In this document: piece after piece, positions 14,901 to 26,300 of the stretch
Numbering within the stretch: position 1 is the stretch's first letter
How the letters are laid out: the number at the start of each line of letters is the position of its first letter
Assembly (NCBI GenBank): GCA_021904315.1
Contig: CM038907.1
Coordinates: 22,513,223-22,577,222, forward strand
From: Sphagnum magellanicum
Lineage: Eukaryota > Streptophyta > Sphagnopsida > Sphagnales > Sphagnaceae
DNA length: 64,000 bases
Reading direction: 5' to 3'
Program-made: the position numbers and the translations under genes
Notes under the pieces: generated by a model
The model's database searches: none
What the model saw: only the letters and a program-made list of their open reading frames with translations
What the model was told of the DNA's origin: nothing

Positions 14901-15958
14901 ACTCTTTTGTGGCTTTCTGCCCCAACATCTGCACAATGGGAGCAACCTGCTGCCTCCTGAGGAGGTTTCCAAAGACCCACATCAGACATCCACATCCCTG
15001 CCACAATGACAACTCCTGCACTTATCATCCCTAGCAGAGAGGAAGAAGCCCTTGCAAAGAGCCTGGCATGGGAGAAGTCACTGTCCTCCTCCTCCTCCTC
15101 CCCTTGGCCAGAACCATTTGCAGGTGTATTGTACCTTGCAGCCATTATCCTGGGAACTGATGTCAGGAAACAGATGCAAAGATACATGGTCAACAATGTG
15201 ATCGCAATTGTGAGCAGCGTATGAACCCCTTGGAAGAATAACAAAGATTTTGATCGCTTCTCTGCCTCCTTGTCAAAATCATTCTCTTGTGTTACAATTA
15301 ACTCTCTTTGCTGTTTTTGACTCTGTACATGCGACAAACCATTGAAGGTGAAAGAAGAAGATGTTGTTGCTGTCCCCTCCTTACAGCCTTGAACTTTCCA
15401 GGACTGTCCACTGTGCAGCTTATGTGCATGCTCTTTTCCCACAGGCAGACTTGCAGTTCGTCTACCATGCAAGGAATAGTTCTTGTAAACAAATTTCTCG
15501 AGCTGTCCAATCTTCAAGGAAGGAGAATGTGACAACAGCTCTTTGTTGTCCGATTTCTGAGATTCTACAGTCACGGCCAATGCCTCTGTATCACCGATTC
15601 CAAAGACATCCTTCTTGCAATCCTTTTGGTCGTGGGCTTGCAACCCTAACTGCATCGGTAGGGCTCTTACCTCGCTTGATGTGCGATTCAGACTGTTAGC
15701 GTAATGGCGGAAGTCGTGTTCAAATACCGCACTTTTGTGTCTTGTTAGCTTGTACAAGCCCTCACCTTCATTCAGTGTTAAATTTGAGCTTTCCCTCCCA
15801 GCAGAGGTGGAGACACGATACTCCCCACCTGCTGCTGCTACTTTTTCTTCTTCATCGCCATCTTCATTTGCTCTTACAGTAAATTCCATACACACAACCC
15901 ACTCCTGGCGGCGATGCCTCGACGATGTTTCCAAACTGCCGCTCCGTTCAACTTTCAT
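11940..15958 (-). CDS. Membrane-bound hybrid histidine kinase (HisKA-HATPase_c-receiver), 8 exons, 853 aa
   Basis: A two-component phosphorelay sensor. Exons in transcript order: 15958-14821, 14670-14515, 14204-14004, 13837-13571, 13327-12870, 12611-12465, 12268-12149, 12014-11940 (TAA). All introns are GT-AG and phases close to 854 codons. The start is the first ATG of the frame. A stop lies just upstream at 16055-16057, and GGTGGTAAGTGC there could be the donor of a 5'-UTR intron. The N-terminal half (about 1-235) is polar and unrecognised. Membrane helices lie at about 239-268 and 303-323. H-box: MAYIFHNIRVPFNAIVLGL with His376. ATP-binding parts: N-box TLGNFLSNGIKFMP, G1 DNGIGI, G2 GVSGLGLSMAKRY. 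Receiver: LLVEDTR acids about 734-735, phospho-acceptor Asp779 in LVLMDKEMPIMDG, Lys829 in DDFQTKPLS. No CHASE, PAS or GAF domain is visible, so it is not a classic cytokinin or ethylene receptor. The residue after the H-box His is Asn instead of Glu/Asp. Confidence 0.92.
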
Positions 15959-17019
15959 CACAACGACAGTCGGTTTTCCCCAAAAAAGTAGAAGGAAAAA
16001 AAGTACCGCACACACACATTCCTTCTTCCGCCACAAGACTCGGCGCAATTGCACTTACCACCGACTGAAACAACTCCACCACTTCCTGTTGCACCAACAC
16101 CAACAACGGCATCCACATCGCTTCACTCCACTTCTTGTCCGATTTTCCTCGGGCGTCATAGAATCGCCACCATCTTCTCCACCCATACTACTACAACAAC
16201 CAAAACTCCAAACAGCCATTTCTTCTTCTTCTTCTTCTTCTTCTTCTTTCGCCGCAATTCAACAATGTCCTCCCCGTTCACAAATCCCCGCCAGTAAAGC
16301 TTTGACAGCCGCGCCGTCTACAAGTCCGTGCGCCGCGAATCCCACCAATTCATCCAAACTTTCCAGTCGCAAACTCACAAGCGGAAGAACGACGACGACG
16401 ACGACAAGGAGGAGAAACCTCTCCGCCTTCAAGAATAGCCGGGACGAAACCCGTACAAGCTGGTGAAGGAAAAGAAAGGCGCCAGCAGCAGCAGCAGCAA
16501 GGATTCATCACTATTGTAGGTGTGCAAAAAATAGCCACAAAAAATCAAAACCAAAAACCACAGCCGCTCTTCTCCGCCGAAGAATCCCCGATTTGGAAGC
16601 AAAGAGAGCATCGATCTGCCGAGAAAGAGCACGCGCGATTTCTCACCAACAAAAAAAAAAAACTTAAAAAATCCACAAAAATCGAAAAACCAAACCAGAG
16701 ACACCGAAAAAATATTCAAAAGGAAGCCAATGCGTGCTTCTGTACCAGAAGCTCCTCAAGACCACTTCCAATACGAGTGTTTCGGACCAAAAAACAACAG
16801 CAGCAGATCGCAAATGGCGACTGCAAAAACACGAAACGGACAATAGCAGAACAAAAACGCGCGTTTGTACTTTGTACCGGCAAAGCTCAAGGGATGAGTG
16901 ATCGGGTTTTTTAGGGGTAAGTGTGAATAGGAACTTCCTACTTACCTGTCTCAGTAGATACCTACTACCTACAGTGCACCAGGGGTTAAATCGTAGGTAC
17001 AGTATGTGTTGTTGGCAGG
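15959..17019. promoter_or_regulatory. 5' UTR and promoter region of the histidine kinase
   Basis: Upstream of the minus-strand start codon. It holds a (TTC)n tract at about 16219-16250 (GAA repeats on the transcript strand) and other CT/GA-rich simple sequence. A strong donor consensus on the minus strand near 16057-16063 suggests a 5'-UTR intron. I see no distinct TATA box I would defend. The plus-strand frame that stays open here is low-complexity sequence antisense to exon 1. Confidence 0.4.
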
Positions 17020-17037
17020 TTTAGGGTTTAGGGTTTA
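17020..17037. repeat. Interstitial telomeric tract (TTTAGGG)n
   Basis: GTTTAGGGTTTAGGGTTTAC: two full plant-type telomere units plus part of a third, about 1 kb upstream of the histidine kinase start. Confidence 0.8.
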
Positions 17038-17042
17038 CCATT

Positions 17043-17330
17043 AAGGATGAATGTGGCATGTGGATGGAAAAGCATATTTGATCTTTTACTTTCTAAGGAT
17101 GAATGTGATGTGTAGATGAAAATAGTTGTTTCCTTTTCAAGATTTTAACATAAATTGGGATAAGATAATACCCTTAAGCAATGAATGTGGCATGTGGATG
17201 AAAAAGCATATTGCATTTTCATGTCTTGAGGATGAATGTGATGGGTGGATGAAAATAGTTGTTTCCTTTTCAAGATATTAACATAAATTGGGATAATACC
17301 CTTAAGGATGAATGTGGCATGTGCACGGAA
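17043..17330. repeat. ~130-bp tandem repeat, a little over two copies
   Basis: AATGTGGCATGTG recurs near 17050, 17183 and 17310. Between the copies lies a matching segment (GATGAAAATAGTTGTTTCC, CATAAATTGGGATA). The periods are about 133 and 127 bp. No coding potential. Confidence 0.75.
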
Positions 17331-18687
17331 AAGCATGAAGATGGAGATGTGACATTTTCAAACTTTGTAAAGGTCATCCTTCCTTCATTGCACAATAATT
17401 AGAAAAAGTATGAAAAAAAACATTTACAACTATCACACATGTGAGCAAACACCAATTTTAAACCCTCATAAATTGTAATATAACTTTGACAATTTCAAAT
17501 CCTTTTATAACCATCTTGCTTCATGCTCTTCAATTTCCTCCCAAAAGTCAAGAACTTGAACTTGTTCCATACTTTGAGCCATACCATTTGTTGAGTGATA
17601 ATGTTTTATAGTCTTGTTTTGATTTGAGTGTATGATTTGAACTCATATAAAACTAATTGTGCTATTTCGATTTCAAACACTTGGATTCCAAGTTTACAAC
17701 TTGATTTAATGAACAAGTTTACATGTGTTGTAATTCAATTATTTGAATAGATATTTTGCATTATTGTTTTTGAACTTTTGTAATTCAAGTTTGAATCACT
17801 TTAAAAGATTTCTTTTTTTAAAAAAAAACTCTTGACATATCTCTTTTTGGAAAAAGAATTTGAACATGAATCAATTGCACCTTTTGGAGCAGTTCAAATT
17901 GAAATATTTCTCTTTAAAAACATAAAATCCTTTCAATGTAACCAATGTTTTTTTTTTTTTTTTTTGGCAAAGTAGCCAATGGGGTGACCTCTAAAGTGAA
18001 GTTGGTGATACTTTGGTTAGTAGCAAGGTGTTGTAGGAGCTTTGTGTGGCCCCACTAGTAGATTCTTTATAAAAAATTGGCTTCCACTTCAATTTGTTAA
18101 ATGAATTATTTCACATTTTTTTAAATTGTTGAGTGAATAAAGTTGGCTAATTTTGGAATTTAGACAAAGTTTTCAAGCTATTAATCAAATGAAGTTAGAT
18201 TTTTTATGGCGAAGTTTGTATTATTATTGTCAAAATTTAGAAACTACTTGGGGCAATTTATAGAATTGCAAAAGATATAAAATCCTTTGAATGCATAAAA
18301 ATTGTTAGAAATAGTCATAATCACAAGCACTTTGCAGGTGAATTGAACCCCTAAAACTAGCCTTTCTAGCACAAGTGACCTATAATCAACCAAGTTAGTA
18401 TACAAGAACTAAAAAGAATCATGCAAAGAAAGAAACCAATGTGATTGGAGTCCATAAAGTTTATTGGCTTGCAAAACAACTATAAAATTCAACAAATAGA
18501 AAAACACACCACATGCCAAAAAAAATATGCCTTTGTAGAAACATAGGTAGTATTACTGCCTTTGCAAAAACATAGTTAGCAATTCCACAAAATACAACCC
18601 ACCTTAACCATCATAGCAATAGCAATGTCGTGTTGCTCACTATTGTTGAAAACATTATGCATACATGAAATTTTGCAGAATGTAAAA
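17331..18687. other. AT-rich intergenic DNA beside the hAT remnant
   Basis: Poly-T runs (e.g. 17948-17965) and no readable gene. The left end of the hAT-like element may lie in here, but no terminal inverted repeat or 8-bp target duplication could be picked out by eye. Confidence 0.4.
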
Positions 18688-21219
18688 CTATTGTGTAAAC
18701 ATTCGAACAACAAGGGGCAAATGAATAATAAACCTATTACAAAGATGTGATTTCATGAAAGCCAACATAAACAAGGAGTGTTCATCTTCCACACTACCCA
18801 TTATTTGCACCATGGCCATTTCAACCAATTTCACATATTTTGAAAAGTTACAAACAAAAACGCGAAATGTTATCACCAAGCGCCACATTTTAATAAGAGG
18901 ATCGGTGTCAAAAGGTGGAGCCTTGCATGCAATTGCATTTGATTTCATCATCAACTTGAACATGCCCTATTGGTTATCGAGGTCATTAGCGTTAAGGACC
19001 TTGAACACAAAGGTTTCCACCCCATCCAACAATTGTGTTTTGTTAGAGCAAAAAGTTGTTTTGATTACAACAAGGTGTTTTGGGAAAGATGTCACACAAT
19101 TTTCTTGTAACCAATATTGGGTATACACAATCCCAAGAGCATCCATGACACCATGGGCTAAAAACCTTGTTTCCAATTCTTGAATCAATGTTTATGCAGC
19201 CCCTACTACAGCATCCACATTGTACAACAATAAAACCACATGAAACAACTAAACTTGTAGTCATGCTTCCAACAACCCCTGTAAAAACATGAAGATAAAA
19301 TATAACATAACAAATTGAAAAAATATAATCAAACGATCCAAAAATAATAATTTAAAAAATTCAACTTTGCATTGGTTTTTCACTAATGATTCAACAACAT
19401 CAAATACATATTCAATGACAAATGTAAGTGTCATAGTCTTTAAATCATGGTGCACTGCCCATATGTGCTAGCCATTTATTTCAAAGGCCAAATGCTAGAA
19501 TTTAGAATTAAAACCAAGTATCCACTTCATGTAGATGTTTTCATGCTTACATTCAGACAAGGACTTGAATGCCCAAAAGGTATTTAAAATGAAGTTGGAA
19601 CTTTGTTCCAAATACATGTTATACATATCACATTAGCAAACCTTGATAGTAACCACAAGGTCACACATAAACACATTTCGCATTTATGCAAATTTAATTA
19701 GAACATGCATAGATTCTAGTAATGGCAAAATACAAGTAAGTCCCGACAAGATCTACAAGTCACACAAATGTTCATAATTCTATTTGGCTTGTTAGTTTGT
19801 AGGATTGTTTAACACCATTTTCACTAACAGTGTTTTGTATTCTACCATCACCCTTTTGGTAGGGTTCAACATTGGAATCCACCTTGTCTTCATGTTCTGA
19901 AGAATTTTATTCCCTTTTGTTTCCAATGTCTTAATTAGTTTTGTAAACTCTATATGTCTTTTTGGTGAATGTCCAAAATAACTATGCAAAATTTACAACA
20001 AATGTTCAAGGTGGATTGCCAAAGGTAAATTTGATAAGGTTTGCACTATGCCAAGTTTGTCCAATGGGCCGTGCAATGGATCCCCAAAAAATTAGGAGCA
20101 TAATTATCATGGATTTGTTTTGTGACACAAGTCCTTGTCCCCTGAAAGACATTAACACCATTTGCCCCAAAACAAATAAAGTTTTGTGCAATCTGGTTTC
20201 GTGACAAACCTCCACCTATCACGAGTGCTTCCATAATTACCTTAATCAAGTTATCACTCCTTGAACATGCAACCACCCTATCCAAAAATATTAGAATGGG
20301 AATCCTTACCCAATTCTACACCACATATAGTGGATAGGCAACCATAATTGGTTATGAATTGTGGAGACCTCATCATAACTTAGAGCAATGTATTGTGGAG
20401 CTTGAACTATAACCTTGGTGACCTTCATCATCGTTTGGTGCATGAATTCTACCATGGTTTAGCCAAAACTATCACTCCAATTGTTTTTGTTGTTTTTGGG
20501 CATCGCCAAAAATTCAAACAACAACTTCAAGGATTCATATTCTAACATTGGATGACCCTACTGTAGCAAATGAAACACAATGGAAAATTGAACAACTTTC
20601 TAAGCTTTCTTTCCTACCACCCCATGCGTTAATTAGGCATCAATAGTCTCCCAATTATAAGATGCAAATGTTCTACTATATAGTTGGTTCTTGGCATGCT
20701 TGCAAACCTTGGAGTAAAACCAATCCCCTTTTTCACATTAAACCCCATATTCCTCACAACTTTCTAATGACTTGCATGCTTACAAAGGGAATCCCATTTA
20801 ACAACAAGTATTTTGTTTTTCCTTTCTACCTTAGTACAAACCCTGCATTTGACAATGTGCAAGGTTCCATTTTCCCTTATAAATAATTCTACCCATGGGA
20901 GTTTTGCAGCCCATTTTTCCTGGAACTTTTTTATTACATCAAAGTTCCTCTTCTTGATGCCTACATTGGATTGGATGGGTTGATCATCTTCAGGACTAGG
21001 GAAAAACCCATTAAAAGACATGGGCGCGTCTTCAATGTGATTTGCATTGGAAGGATCGAAACTACAATTAGAAAATAAAGGAGGAGAAGGTGCAAGAGTA
21101 TGACCATGAGATGAAGATGTTTTGTCATTATTAGGAATGACAAGAGAACCACCTACTTCATAATTCTTGGAGGAGAAGAAGTATTTGAATTTATAAGCAT
21201 GTGGTAGTAGTGGTGGCAT
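18688..21219 (-). mobile_element. Decayed hAT-superfamily transposase (zinc-finger type)
   Basis: Read from 21219 down to 18688, fragments of one protein appear in different frames. First is an N-terminal zinc-finger-like part, KFQEKWAAKLPWVELFI then VKCRVCTKVERKNKILV. Next are a central part near 20285-20046 (GGGLSRNQIAQNFICFGANG then FLGIHCTAHWTNLA), HSPKRHIEFTKLIKTLETKG near 19960, and ELETRFLAHGVMDALGIVY near 19180. Last is a C-terminal dimerisation-like part, VEMAMVQIMGSVEDEHSLF and LPLVVRMF near 18840-18690. This order matches the ZNF862/C17orf113-like hAT transposases common in plant genomes. Many stops and frame changes separate the pieces, so it is inactive. Termini were not identified. 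Confidence 0.8.
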
Positions 21220-21399
21220 TATGCCAAGAGAGCACAATAGCTCGTTGAAGATAATAATGCAATAAAGATAGTTGCACTAAAAAAGATAATGTAGCAAGTC
21301 CGTAAAAAAAAGCAACACTAGAGATAGCACCCATTGAAGAAATAAATAGCATTGAATATAACATACAATGACACCAATTATTTAAAAAACATCAATTAC

Positions 21400-22000
21400 C
21401 AGTGAAGCACCATTGAAATAGAAAGGCTCATTGAAAAATCAAAACATTGATAATAGAAAAAAAGACCAACACAAAACATAGAATGCCACAATTCATTAAA
21501 TTAAAGAGGCTCACTGAACAGAAAGGTAGAAAAGCTATTTGAAGCAAAAAATGTCACTAAAACAAAGGCTCATTAAAGACAACATTAAAATAGAAAAGAA
21601 GACCAACACAAAATCCTAGAAGACCACTGACCATTAAAGCAAACATGTTTACTAAGGCAAAAAGGTTTGCTGAGGTATAAAGGTAGAAAGTTTCATTGAA
21701 ACAAATAAGGGCATTGAAACATATAGGCTCACTAAAGTCAAAGTAGAAAGGACAAAATAAAAAAAAAGACCAACATAAAACCCTAGAACACGACATTAAA
21801 CCACTAAAGTAGAAAGGTTTTCCAAAGGCGAAAAAATCTATTGAAGCAAAAATGTAGAAAGGTTCATTGAAGCAAATAAAGGTACTAAAACATAGAGGTA
21901 CACCAAAGACAACATTGAAAGTAGAAAAGAAGACCAACATAACCCTTCTATACACCATTGAAGCAAAAAAGGTTTACTGAGGCATAAAAGTTTATAAAAC
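21400..22000. repeat. Degenerate ~140-175 bp tandem repeats upstream of the hAT transposase
   Basis: The motif AGAAAAGAAGACCAACA, preceded by a GGCTCATTAAAG-like segment, recurs near 21425, 21565, 21725 and 21895. Spacing is roughly 140, 158 and 174 bp. The minus strand shows Phe-rich chance frames because of this. It may be subterminal DNA of the hAT element or an independent satellite. Confidence 0.65.
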
Positions 22001-23389
22001 TTAAAGGTAGAAAAGCTAACCTTTACACACAACACAAAACATTTACACCACTGAAGGAAAAATATTCATTGAAGAACATTAACATAGACTCATGAAGCAC
22101 CATTGGAGCAAACAATAGAAGTATGGAATTCAAATGGAAATGGCTAGATTATGTGCAGTTTTAGAATTTTGTTAGGAGATTAAACATGTTGTCATGGATA
22201 TTCTTGCAATAGTGTAAAATTGCACAAAATCCCTAGTAATGTTTACACACATAAAAGATTCACAAGATCCCTAAAGATTTGAAGAATTGTAAAACACATG
22301 AAACAAACAACACCTAAAAAAGTACTTGAATTTGTATTCCCCAATAGTTGCAATGCTTGCAAAAGTGAAGAAGAACTTCAATGCACACTCCTTGTGATGG
22401 AGGATCATGAATTTGTGGAGTTCTTGCCGGTAACACACTAACGCAAGAGTTGTTAGAACTTGAAAACTTGCATGAACACAAGCATTCAAAACATAAGTTG
22501 GAACTTCTAAGCATTGAAAATGCAGTTGACAACTAGAAGCTACTATGAATGGAACACCATCACAAGTGGGCAAGAAAGAATAGAATTAGGAGCTCCCTAG
22601 CGATGAATAGAAAGCAGGAGAAGCAAGCTCTAATGAGTTCTCATACACAACCATTGAAAGACTTTGGTGAAACAAATGCTTATGTCTTCATGAATAGGCT
22701 AGGAATTAAGGTTTAGGAGGGTTATAAGATGAGATCCATGGTCATCATCATTGCATCTTGGTGACAATGACAAAACTTTTAGGGTTTAGGTTAGTGAATC
22801 CAAACCATCCCGCAATGCCATTTGGCCCATCTTCATCTATCCACATCCATTTTGCGGTTTAAAAAAAAAATTCCACCTTTTTTTCCTTTTGTATAGGTAG
22901 CCACAGATTTTCAAATGTAGCAAAATGGCAATAATTTGCTAGAAATCAAAACACTACCCGTAGTAACCGAACAAATCTTACATTTATAAGGGGCCTCCAA
23001 ATACATTTTGAAATTTATGGCAATACTTTACATTAAAAAAATGCAAGGTCTTTAGAACGTACAATGCCATGGACTAGTAAGGCTTACTCAAAATAAAGGT
23101 GCACCCCGGTCATAAAAACATATTTTGGGAAATTTTCGCCAAATGTCACATAACACTAAATTGAAAAAAAAGAAGAATATTCTGTTCTCCACTAAATGGT
23201 AGTGTTTCTTTGTACCGGTGATTAGGGTTCGTAGTGTTCGTGTTTTTAGGGTTTGGTGTTGGCGTTCACGCGAGCAAGCCAGGCAGATTGTTGTAGTCGT
23301 TGTTGCGAGATTGCCGGTGCTGTTGTTGCGAGGTTTTGGGTGCTGGTGTTGTATTGCAAATGCTGTTTGGTTAGAATTTTGGGGAGATA
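22001..23389. other. Intergenic and SNRNP48 promoter region
   Basis: AT-rich DNA without a recognised gene, turning GC-richer from about 23210 just ahead of the SNRNP48 start codon. A single TTTTAGGGTTTAGG telomere-like motif lies near 22778. A TATA box cannot be assigned with confidence. Confidence 0.35.
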
Positions 23390-26300
23390 ATGGATCGGGA
23401 TCTTTCTCAGTGGCCACCAGGAGGAGGAGGAGGAGGAGGAGGAGGACTCCCTCCAGGTGTGGATGCAGGTTTTTCGCCGTCCTTCAGCTCTGTACCGCAG
23501 CAATTGCAGCAGCGACCTCAATATTGGTCAAGCCATGGGCAGCAAATAGCTGCTCCTTCTTTCGCAGATATGCCAGGTTCGACCCCGCCTCCAAATCCGG
23601 GCTATGGTGTTAGGCAAGGGATATCACGCTACAGTAGCTCATATTACGGTACTCGTTTCGGTCCTCCGGGGTTGAGCCCTAGTCCTAGCGTTCCGGGAGG
23701 GATGGTTCAAGCTCCAGGAGGACCTAGTAACTCTGCTGCGATGCAAGTGTTGTCTCATCCGCCTCCGTTGTCTCAACTGCCTCCGCGAGGTTTTCGATAT
23801 GGTATGCAGGTGCCACACATGGTTGCACTTTCAAGCTCCGAACAACGTGCTGTTGCAGCACAAGGGTCTATGGAGCTCTTTTCTGGACCCCGTGGAGCTC
23901 CAGTTTCAGCACCATTTGCAAGCCCAATCCCAGCGGGTGCTCTGTTCCGCAGTTGGCGAAGTGATTCCGGATTTGGTGCACAAGTACCGCAGGAGCTCGG
24001 TTATAACGCAGATGGATTGCGTTTGGACACTGGGGACAGAAAAGGAACAGATTTAGTGGAAATTGTGTCACACATCCAGAAGCTTGTTCGCCAGGCAGAA
24101 GAGACAATCCATCAGATATCCAAATTAGTAAACCTGAAGCCGCAAGACCTCAGAACCCTGTTGTCCGTCTGCCCTTACAATCCACAGCACTGTGTCCCTG
24201 CACCTGCCCTTTTCCGGCACTTTCTGCAATGCCCATCATCTCCTGCCAGACCTTTTGCATGTCACGCTTATTTTGACGAGGCCGGTGCCACAGGTTCAGA
24301 CCATAGGTCTGAGTATTGTTTCGATCCCTACGGAAACAACTTTTTTTACAAAGATGCTCCAGGAGTTGTTCTGGTGGCTTCTGCTTCACGTCCACTGACC
24401 TGTGATGACGCAATTTCTTCCCTGCCACCTTTTTTGCGGGTTGAGTTGGGGTCAGAAAACAAAAATTCTGTGTGCAGAGATGGGGAGCAAGCAGGTGAAG
24501 AAGACAGTGGCACTTTGTGTTTGAAAGAGGTGGCAGGAGCGCACATGGAGAAGCTTGGCACTAGAGGATCTGGCAAGGAGGGATTTGGAGTTGCCAAAAG
24601 AAGACTATGTACTGAGGATGAGACCAGGCTCTTGCCATCAATGCTCTGGTCCTTACAGAGGGAAGTTGATGCATGGAAGGATATTCCAACAGGAGTATCA
24701 CAGGCTGTTCTTAGATCTGCCCAAACTTTAGGGAGGGTTAGAAGAGTAACTATTCTGGAGTGGCTTCTTGTGGACTCACCCTCTCATGGAATAGTCCTGG
24801 ATGTGGCTTTGGCAAGTCATATCTGGTCTCTCCTGAAGCTCTGTCTGAAAGCTGTAAGGACAGAAGCCTGTACTCGCTATCAGCAACATATCTGCATGAA
24901 TGAGGAAGATGGCAGCTTTACCAAGGGTTCAACAAAAGGAGGCATTGCAAATACAGGGCTGGACATAGAAACAGAAAAAGAAGTAGGACAGATGCTTGTG
25001 GAGTTTTCGGTGCTTTCAGATGCAGGTACATGGTTAGCAGATAAGCTAGCTGATCTTTATGGACCAGTTCAAAGCAGGGCAGTGGTTCTTGGTTTGCTGA
25101 AACTTTCTTTAAAGACTTCAGGGCTCTTTTTGTCCTCTTCTTTTATGGAATTGGCAGTGGAGCACATCAGGAAGACGAGTGCTTCAGAGCAGATTTCTCA
25201 TGGTAATGAGGTTGACCTTGTTGATGGCTGCAAATTGTCATCAAATCATGAGGAAGACCAATATAGGATGTTAGGGGAGTCAGGGGCAGCACAGAAGGCA
25301 AACGAGTGTAGTTTGGAGACAGTAGATTTAGAAATTTTGGATGACTCTCTGGAAGAAAGGCAGGTTGAAGAAGCCATAGCTGCATTGCAAATGAGAGCCA
25401 CTTTTGAGAAATATATCAAAGCGAAGACTGGCCTCAACAACTTATCCAGACCCCAATTGTAAGTAACATCTTTACAGTATTGTTCCCTCATGTGTAGCCA
25501 ATGTCATCATTTCTAACAAAATCAAATTTAGCAATCTTTTGTGATAGACCACAGAGATTGGGTTTGTCATTTTTGTCCGTTAATAGGCGAGGTCCTCATC
25601 TCAAGTTGAGTGAAGAGCCTCTTCTCTCAGCCTATGTTAGCTATCTGCAAGTAATGCCTTGTGGTCCAATGCAGTAGATTTCCAAACTTTTGCTGGTTGC
25701 TCCAAGTTGAAAGAGTTACAAGTGCATTACCCTGGTTTTCCTTCCCTTGCAGAGTCTTGAGGACAGAACTTGATTTAGTTTTTGTTAGTAAAGCAGGGAT
25801 GCTATGGGTGGGGTATAGAATCCAGGAGCATGAGGTGCTTGTAAAAAGGGCAGCGGATGAGCGAGCCAAACGTCCCAACTTCCATGCTGTATCTGAGCAT
25901 GATGGACTCACTTGGCAGCGCTCCCAGCAGCAGGTTGCACCTTTCCTCCATACTTTAAAACCCCATCCTTTTCTACAAGAACAGTTTTGATGGAACAGAA
26001 GACTTTTCTTTTGTTGCTTATCTCAGTTTACATTATTCCTGTATTCCACAAACAACTATATTCATAACACACTGTTTGAGGGACTTCTAGTACCGCTGTG
26101 CAATTAATTCTGTTATTGATTGGTTCTTTGGCAATGCTGTCTTTCAGGAGAATAAAAGCAAGACAAAGGAAGAATTGATGGCTGAAGAGCGAGATTACAA
26201 GCGACGTCGCATGTCATATCGAGGCAAAAAGCTGAAGCGAACACCCACACAAGTATGACTGCTTAACGAGTCATCTGCTCTCTACCAACCAATGTTGCTG

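Noticed and set aside
15959-16054. Histidine kinase start at 16054
   Set aside because: That codon is GTG directly after an in-frame stop. The first ATG of the frame is at 15958.
15735-16466. 243-codon plus-strand open frame over the histidine kinase 5' end
   Set aside because: Antisense to a well-supported exon and its CT/GA-rich leader; low-complexity Ser/Thr/Arg peptide with no family match.
20662-20886. Plus-strand open frames across the hAT region (also 18755-19183 and 19962-20204)
   Set aside because: They are antisense to minus-strand segments with clear hAT transposase similarity.
21557-22035. Phe-rich minus-strand frames of 65-133 codons
   Set aside because: They follow the degenerate tandem repeat and change with its units; composition is not protein-like.
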